Part shown: in pieces, positions 26,510 to 35,922 of the stretch | Numbering within the stretch: position 1 is the first letter of the stretch | Layout of the letters: each line of letters begins with the position of its first letter | DNA from: JBEBVQ01 sp964527735 | GTDB lineage: Bacteria; Bacteroidota; Bacteroidia; Chitinophagales; Chitinophagaceae | NCBI GenBank assembly: GCA_964527735.1 | Contig: CAZGPG010000008.1 | Coordinates: forward strand, 1 to 64,000 | DNA length: 64,000 nucleotides | Reading direction: 5' to 3' | Notes under the pieces: model-generated | Told to the model about the DNA's origin: nothing | Seen by the model: the letters and a program-made list of their open reading frames with translations, nothing else | Database searches by the model: none | Program-made: the position numbers and the translations under genes

Positions 26510-26537
26510 GCCGGTGGGTTATGTCGCCGGCGTTTTT
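26510..26537 (+). terminator. Probable intrinsic terminator after the HEPN gene
   Basis: GCCGG / CCGGC arms (26510-26514, 26527-26531) with a 12-base loop, partly paired, followed by G and five T. It is 30 bases after the HEPN stop. Confidence 0.6.
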
Positions 26538-26613
26538 GTGTCTTTTCCAATTCCGCTCCAAGGGACGACTAAATAAAAAGAGACCGCCTCAATTATTTTC
26601 CTAATCGGGTACG

Positions 26614-27180
26614 TTATCGTCCTTTCTCCGAAAAATGCTGGCTGATCAGCCCGTAAAACAACTGTACGGTATAATTATCTTCGTTCCAGTTATAGTTCCA
26701 GGAGACATGCGTGTGCAGCCAGTCTGTCGCTTCCGTAAAGCTGCCGCTGTTATTGATCTCGTGCAGCGCTGCTTCGTAAGCATCTTTATCGTTATGAAAC
26801 AGCTCGCTGATGATCTGGTATTTATCGTTGATGCCGATCAGCTTTTTTATATCCTTTTGCGGGATGGCCGCCGGCGGAACGACAGGTTGGGGTGGTGGTG
26901 GCACAACAACCGGCTCAGGTTCTTTTTCCGCTATGATCTGGGGCGGTTCGGTGTTTGCAGCAACCTGCGGCACTTCGGGGATAACCGGTTTCTCTGTGTG
27001 TGTAACGGCTATAGGTGGGGCATCTTGTGATTGCTCCGGTATTGCAGCACGTGTATCAAGCAGCGCTGCATACAACTGACGGGAGTAATCCAGCATAAGA
27101 TCAATGTCTATGGCTGTTTGCTTGTGAGGCTGATTATATAGCTCCTGCATCTTTTGGAGCAGGGATGGTATAGACTGCAT
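26614..27180 (-). CDS. Conserved Bacteroidota protein of unknown function, proline-rich linker
   Basis: A 188-residue protein without a signal peptide. Residues 1-45 are helical, about 50-110 are a Pro/Glu/Val-rich linker (EPEPVVVPPPPQPVVPPAAI), and about 110-185 form a compact C-terminal part (KKLIGINDKYQIISELFHND ... SGSFTEATDWLHTHVSWNYN). I do not recognise a named domain, though the C-terminal part recurs in many Bacteroidota cytoplasmic proteins. It follows hmgA by 34 bases in the same direction and is probably cotranscribed with it. Role unknown. Confidence 0.7.
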   Translation of the reverse strand: MQSIPSLLQKMQELYNQPHKQTAIDIDLMLDYSRQLYAALLDTRAAIPEQSQDAPPIAVTHTEKPVIPEVPQVAANTEPPQIIAEKEPEPVVVPPPPQPVVPPAAIPQKDIKKLIGINDKYQIISELFHNDKDAYEAALHEINNSGSFTEATDWLHTHVSWNYNWNEDNYTVQLFYGLISQHFSEKGR

Positions 27181-27214
27181 AGTGTGTTTCCTTTGGCTGT
27201 TATGGGTTGGTGCG

Positions 27215-28375
27215 TTAATCCATCCAGCTCGTCATGTATGATTCATCTTCGATGCCAAGCGCGTCATTGGTCATGATCAGCGGCCGGAAGGTATCTATCA
27301 TTACGGCCAGCTCCTGCGTGTCTTTGGCGCCGATGCTTTTTTCCACCGTGCCCGGGTGCGGCCCATGCGGGATGCCCAGCGGGTGCAGGGTGATCATACC
27401 GCGCTCCACATGTTTGCGGCTCATGAAGTCGCCGTCTACATAGTAAAGCACTTCATCGCTGTCTATATTGCTGTGGTTGTAGGGCGCCGGTATGGCCAGG
27501 GGATGATAGTCGAACAGCCTGGGCACAAACGAGCAGATCACAAAGTTGTGCGCGTCGAAGGTCTGGTGCACCGGCGGCGGCTGATGCACCCGTCCGGTGA
27601 TCGGCTCGAAATCGTGAATGCTGAGCGCATAGGGATAATCGCAGCCGTCCCAGCCAACGACATCAAACGGATGGTTGGCATACCAGATCGGGTAGAGCAG
27701 TCCCTTCTTTTTCATCCGGATCAGAAATTCCCCTTTCAGGTCGATCGTCTCCAGGTCTTGCGGTTTGCGTATATCGCGTTCGCAGAAAGGGGCGTGCTCC
27801 AGCAATTGCCCGTAGCGGCTCAGGTAACGTTTGGGGAAGTTGATCGGGCTGAAAGATTCGATAATAAGCAGCCGGTTATCCGGTGTGTCAAATTCGATCT
27901 GGTATATTGTGCCGCGCGGCACCACGATGTAATCGCCATATTTGAACGGGATCTGTCCGTACTGCGTTCTCAGTTTGCCGGTACCTTCGTGGATGAAAAT
28001 GACTTCATCGGCATCGGCGTTTTTAAAAAACACATTGCCATCAAGGCTTTTCTGAGGTGCAGCCAGTGTGATCTGGACGTCATTATTGAACAGCACCACT
28101 TTCCGGCTTTCTATATAATCCGCATGAGGTTTGATATTAAACCCTTTAAAGCTGCGGTGCTTCAGGATATTATCAGTCGCAGCTTTCGGAGCAATATCGG
28201 TTGGCTCTTCCGAGCGGATGACCTGTGTGGGCGGATGGATATGATAGAGCAGGGAGTAATCCGAAGAAAAACCCTCTGTGCTGAAAAGCTGCTCTGCATA
28301 TAACCTGCCGTCGGGCTGCCGGAACTGGGTATGCCTTTTATGAGGAATATTGCCGAGTGAAAAGTAATGTGGCAT
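27215..28375 (-). CDS. hmgA: Homogentisate 1,2-dioxygenase
   Basis: A 386-residue iron enzyme that opens homogentisate to maleylacetoacetate in tyrosine and phenylalanine breakdown. The whole family pattern is present: FFKNADADEVIFIHEGTGKL, FKYGDYIVVPRGTIYQIEFD, PIWYANHPFDVVGWDGCDYP, HQTFDAHNFVICSFVPRLFD, and the metal-binding set around PYNHSNIDSDEVLYYVDGDF and HPLGIPHGPHPG. The length is normal for the bacterial type. No other gene of the pathway is seen in the window. A TAATTTTG box precedes the start but I see no clear -33 box. Confidence 0.95.
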   Translation of the reverse strand: MPHYFSLGNIPHKRHTQFRQPDGRLYAEQLFSTEGFSSDYSLLYHIHPPTQVIRSEEPTDIAPKAATDNILKHRSFKGFNIKPHADYIESRKVVLFNNDVQITLAAPQKSLDGNVFFKNADADEVIFIHEGTGKLRTQYGQIPFKYGDYIVVPRGTIYQIEFDTPDNRLLIIESFSPINFPKRYLSRYGQLLEHAPFCERDIRKPQDLETIDLKGEFLIRMKKKGLLYPIWYANHPFDVVGWDGCDYPYALSIHDFEPITGRVHQPPPVHQTFDAHNFVICSFVPRLFDYHPLAIPAPYNHSNIDSDEVLYYVDGDFMSRKHVERGMITLHPLGIPHGPHPGTVEKSIGAKDTQELAVMIDTFRPLIMTNDALGIEDESYMTSWMD

Positions 28376-28434
28376 TATATAATCTGTTTACTGTCAAAAT
28401 TACAAATTACAGGGGACTTATCCTTTTAATGTGA

Positions 28435-28529
28435 CAATTTGAAAATTTGAAAATTTGAAAATGATTGTAGGAGTGTCATATGCGCAACAGGTACATTTTC
28501 AAATTGGCTCATTTTCAAATTTTCAAATT
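28435..28529. repeat. AT-rich inverted repeat of TTTGAAAA words
   Basis: Left arm 28435-28463 is a run of AATTTGAAA units ending AAAATG; right arm 28494-28529 is its imperfect reverse complement (CATTTTCAAATT twice). The loop is about 30 bases. It ends 10 bases from the TonB receptor stop codon, on its 3' side. Confidence 0.85.
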
Positions 28530-28539
28530 AAAGGATCGT

Positions 28540-30930
28540 TTACCAATGAAAATCTATCCGGTAGCTGATATTGGGCAGGATGCCGATCTGGTTGATCTGC
28601 TTAACCGCCCCGGTTCTGCTGTCGAAATAAGAAGCATAATAATTCTCCCGGTTGGTGATATTCTGCACATCCAGTTGTATGCTGTGTGTGGCTTTCTGCC
28701 TGTTTATCCTGTAATAAACGCCAATGTCCGTCCGGAAGTATGCAGGGCCTTGTTTGCTGTAATACAGCCCCGGCACATGTATTTCCCTGTTGTGTATTTT
28801 CGATGCGCCGACATCAATAACAGATTCTCTCATGCCGCCGCTGTAAAGCACTTTCCCGTTCAGCCCGATGACCCTGCGTCCGCTTGCATTCAGCTTAAAT
28901 TCTTTCCCTCCGATCAGGTTGATCTGGTAACCTCTGTTGAACCGGGTATCATAAACATTGCCCGCGTAGTCTTTGTATGTGGACTTATAGAGCGAGCCGG
29001 TGGCCAGGATGTAATAATTGTTGGCAAACGGCCGCTCTACGCTAAGGTCAATGCCATAATTCTCCCCTGTCCCTTCACTGATCATCGGTTGGGTAGTGCT
29101 CATCAGCGAGTAGGCGCCTTCTGCGTTGATTATAGAGAAACCGGAGCTGCTGTCCTGCTCTATAGGTATGCTGTACAGTTTCTGGTAATAAATCTCTGCT
29201 TTCAGGCGCACTCGGGGGAAAAGGGATGTTTCGTAACCCGCCACGGTATGGAAGGCACGCAGGAGATCGAGGTTTTGGTTGGGATAAGTGATCGTTTCGC
29301 CCTGAGCTGCATTTTGGAAACGGTAGGTCGAGATATGCTCCGGTTTGCTGTGCAGTCCGCTTGCCAGCGAGAATTTATGCCGGTAAAGATCATAGGTGAC
29401 GGAGCCCCTGGGCTCAATGCTGTATTTGTTATTCAATGCGAGGTAAGAAGCGTGTAATCCGCCACCTAAGGTAACATGTTCATGTACACGGCTTTTCCAT
29501 TGCAAATAGCCCTGATAAAACTGTGTGCTGCCATTTCCGGACAGAAGACTTTTCCATTGCTTTTCTGTTATGTCGAAATAATCATACGCCATTTGATACG
29601 CCATATGCTGGCCGATTAATCCTGTGCGGAATGTGTGGCGTACGTTTACTTTCCGGTTATAAAGGATGGAGGCGCGGTATGCGGTATTCGAAATATTGCT
29701 GTGCGTGATGGGGTCTTTACGATAAGCCAGCGAAGGGTTGAGTGTATCGGCCTGCTCTGTGTATTTGTCGCCGGATGCTGAAATGATGGTGCGGATATAA
29801 CTGTTTTTGTCGAGGAAATACTGGTGCGTAATGCCTGCCACGCCCATGCTGCCTTTTACTATGTAATTTAAGTTCTCTGTTTCGTCATCCCATTTTGTGC
29901 TGTCTGCAATTACTTTTTGTGTGGCCACATTATACCCGCCCAGTCCGAATACGGAGAAAGTACCTGCTTTTTGTGTGGGGAAATTGAGTTTGAAAGAAGC
30001 GTCCTGGTATTCCGGCTGAGTTCCGGCCCAAGTCATGAAATGCCCCAGTAATGCCAATGTCGAGTAACGGTAATTAAACAGATAAGAAGATTTTTTTCCT
30101 TTTTGAAAAGGCCCTTCGGTGGCGAGCTCCACACCAAGCGCCCCGACTTGTATGGTGTGCTCGCGTTGCTCGGTATTACCGTTGCGAAAGTTGAGATCGA
30201 AAACGCCGGACAGCGCATTGCCGAATTCCGCCGGGAAGGCGCCCGTGTAAAAGTCGGAGTTGCCCAGCACATTAGCATTCAGCATGCTGATTGCGCCACC
30301 CGAAGACCCGAGAGAACCGAAGTGGTTGGGGTTGGGTATTTCGATCCCTTCCAGGCGCCATAAGACGCCTTTTGGCGAGTTGCCGCGTACCACGATGCCG
30401 TTGTCGAAATCGCCTGCATTGGATACGCCCGGGAAGTTCATGACCATCCTGGCCGGATCGGCAAAGGAAGCCGCATAACGACGGGTTTCTTCTACCGAAA
30501 AGGAGCGGGCGCTCAGGGTGGCAAATTCATTCTGCGCTTTTGTGCTGTTTTTTCCGGCAGTGACGGTTACTTCGTTCAACTGATGCAGGCTTTCCTTCAG
30601 CGATATATTCAGCTCAGTTTCCTTACCGGAGATCACCATGATTTCGGAGGCCGTATAGGTATCGAATCCCATCAGGCTGAAACGGAACGACTGACGGCCT
30701 ACCGGCACATTGTCCATGCTGAAAGATCCTCTTTCATCGGTCGTGGCATGATGATCCTGTCCGGAGACCAGCACTACAATTACACCGGGCAGCGGTTGCC
30801 GGGACTCGGCATCAACGACGATGCCGCGTATCCGCTGAGCGAAGGTACCTGCCTCTGGCGATTGGGCTACACTTTGGAAAGGAGTATATATGCATGATAG
30901 CAAAAAGAGGAGTGTGAGTAGGTTTTTCAT
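28540..30930 (-). CDS. TonB-dependent outer-membrane receptor with carboxypeptidase-like N-terminal domain
   Basis: A 796-residue outer-membrane receptor. Signal peptide at residues 1-23 (ending SVAQ). A CarboxypepD_reg-like domain follows at about 34-115 (IRGIVVDAESRQPLPGVIVV, DERGSFSMDNVPVGRQSFRF), then the plug (ARSFSVEETRRYAASFADPA, PGVSNAGDFDNGIVVRGNSP, LEGIEIPNPNHFGSLGSSGG, FYTGAFPAEFGNALSGVFDL) and a long beta-barrel to the end. The C-terminus ends in an aromatic residue (YRIDFHW), as usual for barrel insertion. No SusD partner is adjacent, so a polysaccharide role is not suggested. The substrate is unknown. No obvious regulator is next to it. Confidence 0.92.
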   Translation of the reverse strand: MKNLLTLLFLLSCIYTPFQSVAQSPEAGTFAQRIRGIVVDAESRQPLPGVIVVLVSGQDHHATTDERGSFSMDNVPVGRQSFRFSLMGFDTYTASEIMVISGKETELNISLKESLHQLNEVTVTAGKNSTKAQNEFATLSARSFSVEETRRYAASFADPARMVMNFPGVSNAGDFDNGIVVRGNSPKGVLWRLEGIEIPNPNHFGSLGSSGGAISMLNANVLGNSDFYTGAFPAEFGNALSGVFDLNFRNGNTEQREHTIQVGALGVELATEGPFQKGKKSSYLFNYRYSTLALLGHFMTWAGTQPEYQDASFKLNFPTQKAGTFSVFGLGGYNVATQKVIADSTKWDDETENLNYIVKGSMGVAGITHQYFLDKNSYIRTIISASGDKYTEQADTLNPSLAYRKDPITHSNISNTAYRASILYNRKVNVRHTFRTGLIGQHMAYQMAYDYFDITEKQWKSLLSGNGSTQFYQGYLQWKSRVHEHVTLGGGLHASYLALNNKYSIEPRGSVTYDLYRHKFSLASGLHSKPEHISTYRFQNAAQGETITYPNQNLDLLRAFHTVAGYETSLFPRVRLKAEIYYQKLYSIPIEQDSSSGFSIINAEGAYSLMSTTQPMISEGTGENYGIDLSVERPFANNYYILATGSLYKSTYKDYAGNVYDTRFNRGYQINLIGGKEFKLNASGRRVIGLNGKVLYSGGMRESVIDVGASKIHNREIHVPGLYYSKQGPAYFRTDIGVYYRINRQKATHSIQLDVQNITNRENYYASYFDSRTGAVKQINQIGILPNISYRIDFHW

Positions 30931-31243
30931 AACTAAAGAAGGTGGTGGTGGAAGCTATTGTTTTTGCTGTTAATGTTTGCATTCTGTGTTTCACCTTCTT
31001 TTTGCCTTGGATGCAAAAAGAAGCAAAAAAATCACCGGCTGGGATCCAATTGGCTAAAAAATGATTTCATTCCGCTAAAACAAATCAAACTTGCGCTCCG
31101 CTTCGCTGCACGCTTCGGACAGGATTTGTTTTGGCCGCTCCATTCCATCATTTTTTTTAACGCCATTGGCTCCAAGGCCGGAAGCTGAGTTGAACACATA
31201 GCGAGTGAAATTCGATTTCTTTGAATTTATCTGGACAACAGTG
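30931..31243. other. Intergenic stretch with no gene
   Basis: About 310 bases upstream of the TonB receptor start. I see no coding signal. It holds a hairpin (30995-31023) and a stretch rich in CTCCGCTTCG and GCTTCGG words (about 31094-31120) that I have seen as a dispersed non-coding element in other Bacteroidota. The TonB receptor promoter must lie in its proximal part but I could not pick convincing boxes. Confidence 0.5.
30995..31023. repeat. 11-bp hairpin CTTCTTTTTGC / GCAAAAAGAAG
   Basis: Two perfect 11-base arms with a seven-base loop, in the leader of the TonB receptor region. It has the look of a dispersed element rather than a gene-specific terminator, but could end transcription. 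Confidence 0.6.
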
Positions 31244-31342
31244 ATTTGAGAAGTTGAGAATTTGAAAATGTGCCAATTTGAAAATGCCCATGTCACGTAA
31301 ATCTTACCTCCCCCATTTTCAAATTCTCAAATTTTCAAATTG
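31243..31342. repeat. AT-rich inverted repeat of TTTGAAAA words
   Basis: Left part (31243-31286) carries GAATTTGAAAATG and CCAATTTGAAAATG; right part (31314-31342) carries the reverse-complement word CATTTTCAAATT. It ends one base before the stop codon of the following minus-strand gene at 31344. Confidence 0.85.
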
Positions 31343-31343
31343 T

Positions 31344-32381
31344 CTAATTAAGAAGAATATGCGCCCCGGCAAGCCCGCCGAAATACATACCGTGGAAATG
31401 AGTGCCCCTGTCCAGGCTCCAGATGTAATTATGAATGAGGTCTTTCCCCTTATCCCGTGTAAAGGATGCGTGATTGAGTGTGGGGCCTGCAAACAGTTCC
31501 AGCTTCCGGCCGACCGTTACTGCCGGTAATATTCTGAACGACCCTCTGAAGTGGGTACCTCGCTCGAAATCGGCGAGTGTGGTTGAAGTTATTTCCCCGT
31601 TGATCCGGAAATGGGGCGTTACCGGGAAGTGAGCGCCGATCCCTGCTTCCAGTGCATAAATGGTTTTCGGGTTTTGCTGCATGTTGATGCCGGCGCCCAG
31701 TATGCCGTACAGGATGCGCCCGCCGGAGCGGAATGACAGGGTTGTAGTGAGCGCTTCATCTATGGTGAGTCCAAGTCCCCGGGTACCATTCTTTACAATA
31801 TTGATGATGCCTATCGGGTAGTCGCTGCTGTCGGCAATATTGATAAAGCCGGATAGCTGTACACCTGATACCTGCTTTGCGATGTTGATGAACCCGCTTA
31901 TCTGCGTGTTTACATCGTCGGCTTTATTGATGAATCCGGCTAATTGCATTCCGTTTACGTTGTCCAGGGCGATATTGCCGAAGCCCGCTGCCTGCAGCCC
32001 TTTGCTGCTGCGGGTAATGTTCATGAACCCTGCTGCAGTCAGCCCTGTGGCATGTTTCCCGATGGTATTCAACACCCCGGCTGCCTGCAGGCCGCGGGCA
32101 TTGTAGCCGATATGGTTGGATACCCCCGCTGCGATCACTCCGTTGGCATTCCGTTTGATAATATTGGATACGCCCGAACCGCAAAAGGCATTTTCAGATT
32201 CGGATACGCCTGCAATAGCATGAAAGGATAAATGATTGGATTGCTGACCCGCGTAGATCCAGTTGGTGCTTAACGGATAAATAAAGCCGATGTGGACGCT
32301 GGGCCGGGAGCAGGTCTGGGCATATACGCTGCTGCAAAAAAGCAGTGTAGCGGTAAAGAAAATCAAAAATCTGGTGTTCAT
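31344..32381 (-). CDS. Secreted LA_2272-type surface repeat protein
   Basis: A 345-residue secreted protein. Signal peptide at residues 1-21 (ending SVYAQ). About residues 75-205 are eight or so repeats of some 20-22 residues with the pattern GxQxxGFxNIA (GLQAAGVLNTIGKHATGLTA, GVQLSGFINIADSSD), as in the LA_2272 surface-repeat family; the regular spacing suggests a beta-solenoid. The C-terminal third looks beta-rich (KLELFAGPTLNHASFTRDKG) and may be a barrel or a packing domain. Function unknown. A second protein with the same repeat lies at the right edge (62563-64000). It is transcribed in the same direction as rfbA but separated from it by 44 bases. Confidence 0.75.
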   Translation of the reverse strand: MNTRFLIFFTATLLFCSSVYAQTCSRPSVHIGFIYPLSTNWIYAGQQSNHLSFHAIAGVSESENAFCGSGVSNIIKRNANGVIAAGVSNHIGYNARGLQAAGVLNTIGKHATGLTAAGFMNITRSSKGLQAAGFGNIALDNVNGMQLAGFINKADDVNTQISGFINIAKQVSGVQLSGFINIADSSDYPIGIINIVKNGTRGLGLTIDEALTTTLSFRSGGRILYGILGAGINMQQNPKTIYALEAGIGAHFPVTPHFRINGEITSTTLADFERGTHFRGSFRILPAVTVGRKLELFAGPTLNHASFTRDKGKDLIHNYIWSLDRGTHFHGMYFGGLAGAHILLN

Positions 32382-32425
32382 AATTCCTGTGTTTGGAATT
32401 ACGACACCTGTGTTGGCACTTACCC

Positions 32426-33301
32426 CTACGGGGTAGGTATGGTTCCTACAAGATTTTTCAGATAACGACCGTATCCGCTTTTGAGATAAAGATCGCCCAG
32501 CTTATCCAGCTGCTCATCATTGATCCAGTGGTTGCGCCAGGCTATTTCTTCAATACAGCCGATCTTCAGACCCTGGCGCTTCTCGATCACTTCGATGAAC
32601 TGGCCGGCTTCTGTCAGGGAATCGAATGTACCGGTATCCAGCCAGGCGGTGCCGCGGTCGAGCACGCCTACTTCGAGCTTGCCTTTTTCGAGATATACTT
32701 TGTTGACGTCTGTTATTTCCAGCTCACCGCGGGGAGACGGTTTGATCGCCTTGCTGATCGCCACTACATCATTATCATAAAAATAAAGACCCGGCACCGC
32801 ATAATTGGATTTCGGTTGGGCTGGTTTTTCTTCGATGCTCAACACCCGGAAATTATTATCAAACTCCACCACGCCGTAACGTTCGGGATCCTGCACCCGG
32901 TAGGCGAATACAACGGCGCCGTCCGGATTTGATTTTTTGCGAAGCAGCGTACCCATGCCGGAACCGTAAAAAATATTATCTCCCAATACCAGCGCTACAG
33001 GATCGTTGCCAATGAAGCTATCTCCAAGAATAAATGCCTGTGCCAGCCCTTCTGGCTTGGGTTGTGCCACATATTCGAACCGGCAGCCGATGGTGCTGCC
33101 GTCGCCTAACAGTCTTTTGAAGCCCGCCTGATCCTCGGGCGTTGTTATGATCAGTATCTCATTTATACCTGCCAGCATCAGTGTGCTCAACGGGTAATAG
33201 ATCATGGGCTTGTCATACACCGGCATGAGCTGCTTACTTACAGCTATGGTCAGAGGGTATAGCCTTGTGCCGGATCCGCCTGCGAGAATAATGCCTTTCA
33301 T
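32426..33301 (-). CDS. rfbA: Glucose-1-phosphate thymidylyltransferase
   Basis: A 291-residue nucleotidyltransferase. It joins dTTP and glucose-1-phosphate to give dTDP-glucose, the first step to dTDP-rhamnose. The N-terminal motif is MKGIILAGGSGTRLYPLT; further typical parts are SKQLMPVYDKPMIYYPLSTL, ALVLGDNIFYG, FAYRVQDPERYGVVEFD, SIEEKPAQPKSNYAVPGLYF and GTAWLDTGTFDSLTEAGQFI. The length and motifs are complete. rfbB is next upstream (33416-34468), 114 bases away, in the same direction. rfbC and rfbD are not in the window. Confidence 0.97.
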   Translation of the reverse strand: MKGIILAGGSGTRLYPLTIAVSKQLMPVYDKPMIYYPLSTLMLAGINEILIITTPEDQAGFKRLLGDGSTIGCRFEYVAQPKPEGLAQAFILGDSFIGNDPVALVLGDNIFYGSGMGTLLRKKSNPDGAVVFAYRVQDPERYGVVEFDNNFRVLSIEEKPAQPKSNYAVPGLYFYDNDVVAISKAIKPSPRGELEITDVNKVYLEKGKLEVGVLDRGTAWLDTGTFDSLTEAGQFIEVIEKRQGLKIGCIEEIAWRNHWINDEQLDKLGDLYLKSGYGRYLKNLVGTIPTP

Positions 33302-33380
33302 ATTGAATGTGGTTAACGTAGTTGATGTGAAGATTGTAATTAACGTGTTTAATTTGTTATGAAAACAGGCATATACATCT

Positions 33381-33412
33381 CATTTTCAAATTTTCAAATC
33401 CCCAAATTTTCA
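33381..33412. repeat. Half copy of the AT-rich TTTGAAAA repeat
   Basis: A single arm (CATTTTCAAATTTTCAAATC, then CCCAAATTTTC) without its partner. It lies three bases past the 3' end of rfbB, as do the full copies at other genes. Confidence 0.7.
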
Positions 33413-33415
33413 CAC

Positions 33416-34468
33416 TCACTGCTTATACTGCAAGCTGTAATACTTCTGATAATCTCCGGAAGTTACATTGTCCAGCCATTCCTGGTTGTCGAGGTACCAG
33501 TCTATGGTTTTTTCCAGTCCTTCTTCAAAGGTTACCGACGGTTTCCAGCCCAATTCTTGATTGATCCTGGAAGCATCGATCGCATAGCGTTTATCATGGC
33601 CGGGTCGGTCTTTCACGTAAGTGATTAGTTGGGCAGATTCACCTTCTGCACGTCCCAGTTTTTTGTCCATGATGCGGCAGAGCAACTGAATCAGTTCAAT
33701 GTTCTGCCATTCGTTGAACCCGCCGATATTGTATGTTTCCCCGTTTCTTCCTTCGTGAAATACCAGATCGATAGCGCGGGCGTGATCTACGACATACAGC
33801 CAGTCGCGCGTGTATTTACCATCTCCGTATACAGGCAGTGACTTATTGTTACGGATATTGTTGATGAACAGCGGGATCAGCTTTTCGGGGAATTGATTGG
33901 CGCCATAATTGTTGGAGCAGTTCGTAAGCACAAACGGAAGTCCGTAGGTATTGCCATATGCCCGCACCAGGTGGTCTGACGCTGCTTTGGAAGCGGAGTA
34001 GGGTGATTGGGGATCGTAGGGGGTTGTCTCCAGGAAGAAACCGGTTTCTCCCAGCGACCCGTATACTTCGTCGGTAGAAACGTGAAAGAACCGTTTCCCT
34101 TCAAAGTTATTATGCCAGATGGCACGCGCCGCATTCAGCAGGTTGGCCGTGCCCATTACATTGGTATTGATAAAGGCATTGGGGTCCTGTATGGAACGGT
34201 CTACATGGCTTTCTGCAGCGAGGTGGATCACGCCGTCCGGCTGCCATTCCTCAAACAGGCTTTGCATCGCAGCAGCGTCTGTAATGTCTGCCTTGATGAA
34301 TGTATAATTCGCGGCCTGTTCGATATCTTTCAGATTCTCCAGGTTACCGGCATAGGTAAGGGCGTCGAGGTTAATGATCCGGTAATCCGGGTATTTGTTA
34401 ACGAACAGCCGTACCACATGAGAGCCGATAAAGCCGGCGCCACCTGTTATGATCAATGTCTTTTTCAT
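33416..34468 (-). CDS. rfbB: dTDP-glucose 4,6-dehydratase
   Basis: A 350-residue extended short-chain dehydrogenase that turns dTDP-glucose into dTDP-4-keto-6-deoxyglucose with bound NAD. The Rossmann motif is IITGGAGFIGSHVVRLF; the LDALTYAGNLENLKDIE segment and HLAAESHVDRSI are typical; the catalytic YxxxK is in SPYSASKAASDHL, and the FVLTNCSNNYGANQFPEKLI segment follows. It is cotranscribed with rfbA or at least coordinated by orientation. It follows accC by 48 bases; that spacing would allow one transcript from efp through rfbA. Confidence 0.97.
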   Translation of the reverse strand: MKKTLIITGGAGFIGSHVVRLFVNKYPDYRIINLDALTYAGNLENLKDIEQAANYTFIKADITDAAAMQSLFEEWQPDGVIHLAAESHVDRSIQDPNAFINTNVMGTANLLNAARAIWHNNFEGKRFFHVSTDEVYGSLGETGFFLETTPYDPQSPYSASKAASDHLVRAYGNTYGLPFVLTNCSNNYGANQFPEKLIPLFINNIRNNKSLPVYGDGKYTRDWLYVVDHARAIDLVFHEGRNGETYNIGGFNEWQNIELIQLLCRIMDKKLGRAEGESAQLITYVKDRPGHDKRYAIDASRINQELGWKPSVTFEEGLEKTIDWYLDNQEWLDNVTSGDYQKYYSLQYKQ

Positions 34469-34515
34469 CTCGAAGTGTTATAGCCGGCGATATGTCTGCA
34501 ATACTGCCGGCCTGT

Positions 34516-35853
34516 TTATACCAACTTGAAGGATTCAATAAATTTAGTAGTAAAATTCCCATTCCTGAAATCTTCGTTCCGCATAAGCTGCAGGTGGAAG
34601 GGGATGGTGGTCTTGATACCTTCGATCACGTATTCGCTGAGTGCGCGTTCCATGGTGTTTATCGCTTCTTCCCGGGTTTGCGCTACGGCAATGATCTTGG
34701 CGATCATGGAGTCGTAATACGGGGGAATGGTATAGCCGGCGTATATATGAGAGTCTACACGCACGCCGTGCCCGCCGGGGGTATGCAGTACGGTGATCTT
34801 TCCCGGGCTGGGGCGGAAATCATTGTATGGGTCTTCGGCATTGATCCGGCATTCGATGGCGTGCATCTCCGGCTCATAGTTCCGTCCGCTGATCGGTACG
34901 CCTGCGGCGATCTTGATCTGCTCTTTTACGAGGTCGTAGTTGATCACTTCTTCCGTTACACCGTGCTCTACCTGGATACGGGTGTTCATTTCCATAAAGT
35001 AGAAGTTCCGGTGCTTGTCCACGAGGAACTCCACCGTGCCAACACTTTCGTAGTTGATGGCGGAAGCGGCTTTGATAGCTGCTTCCCCCATTTTCTGGCG
35101 GAGCTCGGGCGTCATGAAAGGGGAGGGCGATTCTTCTACCAGCTTCTGGTGACGGCGCTGGATGGAGCAATCGCGTTCGCTGAGGTGGCAGACCGTACCG
35201 AACTGGTCGCCCGCGATCTGGATCTCGATATGGCGTGGCTCTTCCACGAATTTCTCCATATAGATGCCGTCATTTTTAAATGACGCGCCTGCTTCGGTTT
35301 TGGCGGTGTTATAGGCACGTTCCATTTCACAATCTTCCCACACTACGCGCATACCTTTACCGCCGCCGCCGGCAGTAGCTTTCAGGATGATCGGGTATCC
35401 CATTTCCTTTGCCAGCTTTTTGGCTTCTTCGAGGCTTTCGAGCAGCCCTTCGGAGCCCGGAATGCAAGGGACGCCGGCATTGATCATGGTTTCCTTGGCG
35501 GTCATTTTATCGCCCATCCTGCGGATCATCTCCGGTGTAGGACCGATAAACTTAATGTTGTATTGTGCACAGATCTCTGCAAAATGCGCATTCTCCGCCA
35601 GGAATCCATATCCCGGGTGTATCGCATCGGCATTGGTGATCTCCGCCGCCGCCATCAGGTGCGGGATATTGAGATAGGAATCGCTGCTTTGCGCCTTCCC
35701 GATACATACCGCCTCATCTGCAAAGCGTACGTGCAGGCTGTCTTTATCGGCGGTAGAATAAACGGCAACCGTTTCAATACCCATTTCACGACAGGTACGG
35801 ATGATGCGCAGCGCGATCTCCCCGCGATTGGCTATCAGTATTTTTTTGAACAT
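34516..35853 (-). CDS. accC: Biotin carboxylase subunit of acetyl-CoA carboxylase
   Basis: A 445-residue ATP-grasp enzyme that carboxylates biotin on AccB, the first half of acetyl-CoA carboxylation for fatty acid synthesis. I chose the ATG at 35853 (MFKKILIANRGEIALRIIRT), five codons inside the longest frame, as it gives the standard start. ATP-grasp signatures include ILKATAGGGGKGMRVVWEDC, EKFVEEPRHIEIQIAGDQFG, ERDCSIQRRHQKLVEESPSP and FYFMEMNTRIQVEHGVTEEV. It is downstream of accB, the usual order, with an AT-rich inverted repeat between the two. Confidence 0.97.
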   Translation of the reverse strand: MFKKILIANRGEIALRIIRTCREMGIETVAVYSTADKDSLHVRFADEAVCIGKAQSSDSYLNIPHLMAAAEITNADAIHPGYGFLAENAHFAEICAQYNIKFIGPTPEMIRRMGDKMTAKETMINAGVPCIPGSEGLLESLEEAKKLAKEMGYPIILKATAGGGGKGMRVVWEDCEMERAYNTAKTEAGASFKNDGIYMEKFVEEPRHIEIQIAGDQFGTVCHLSERDCSIQRRHQKLVEESPSPFMTPELRQKMGEAAIKAASAINYESVGTVEFLVDKHRNFYFMEMNTRIQVEHGVTEEVINYDLVKEQIKIAAGVPISGRNYEPEMHAIECRINAEDPYNDFRPSPGKITVLHTPGGHGVRVDSHIYAGYTIPPYYDSMIAKIIAVAQTREEAINTMERALSEYVIEGIKTTIPFHLQLMRNEDFRNGNFTTKFIESFKLV

Positions 35854-35922
35854 AAGTTTATAGCTCATGACGACAAACCGGCTCCGGTTACATCGTTATT
35901 TCGTTGTTTATTGTTAGCTTGT

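Noticed and set aside
27356..28303. Plus-strand open frame of about 315 codons opposite hmgA
   Set aside because: hmgA is certain by motifs; the opposite frame has no family features.
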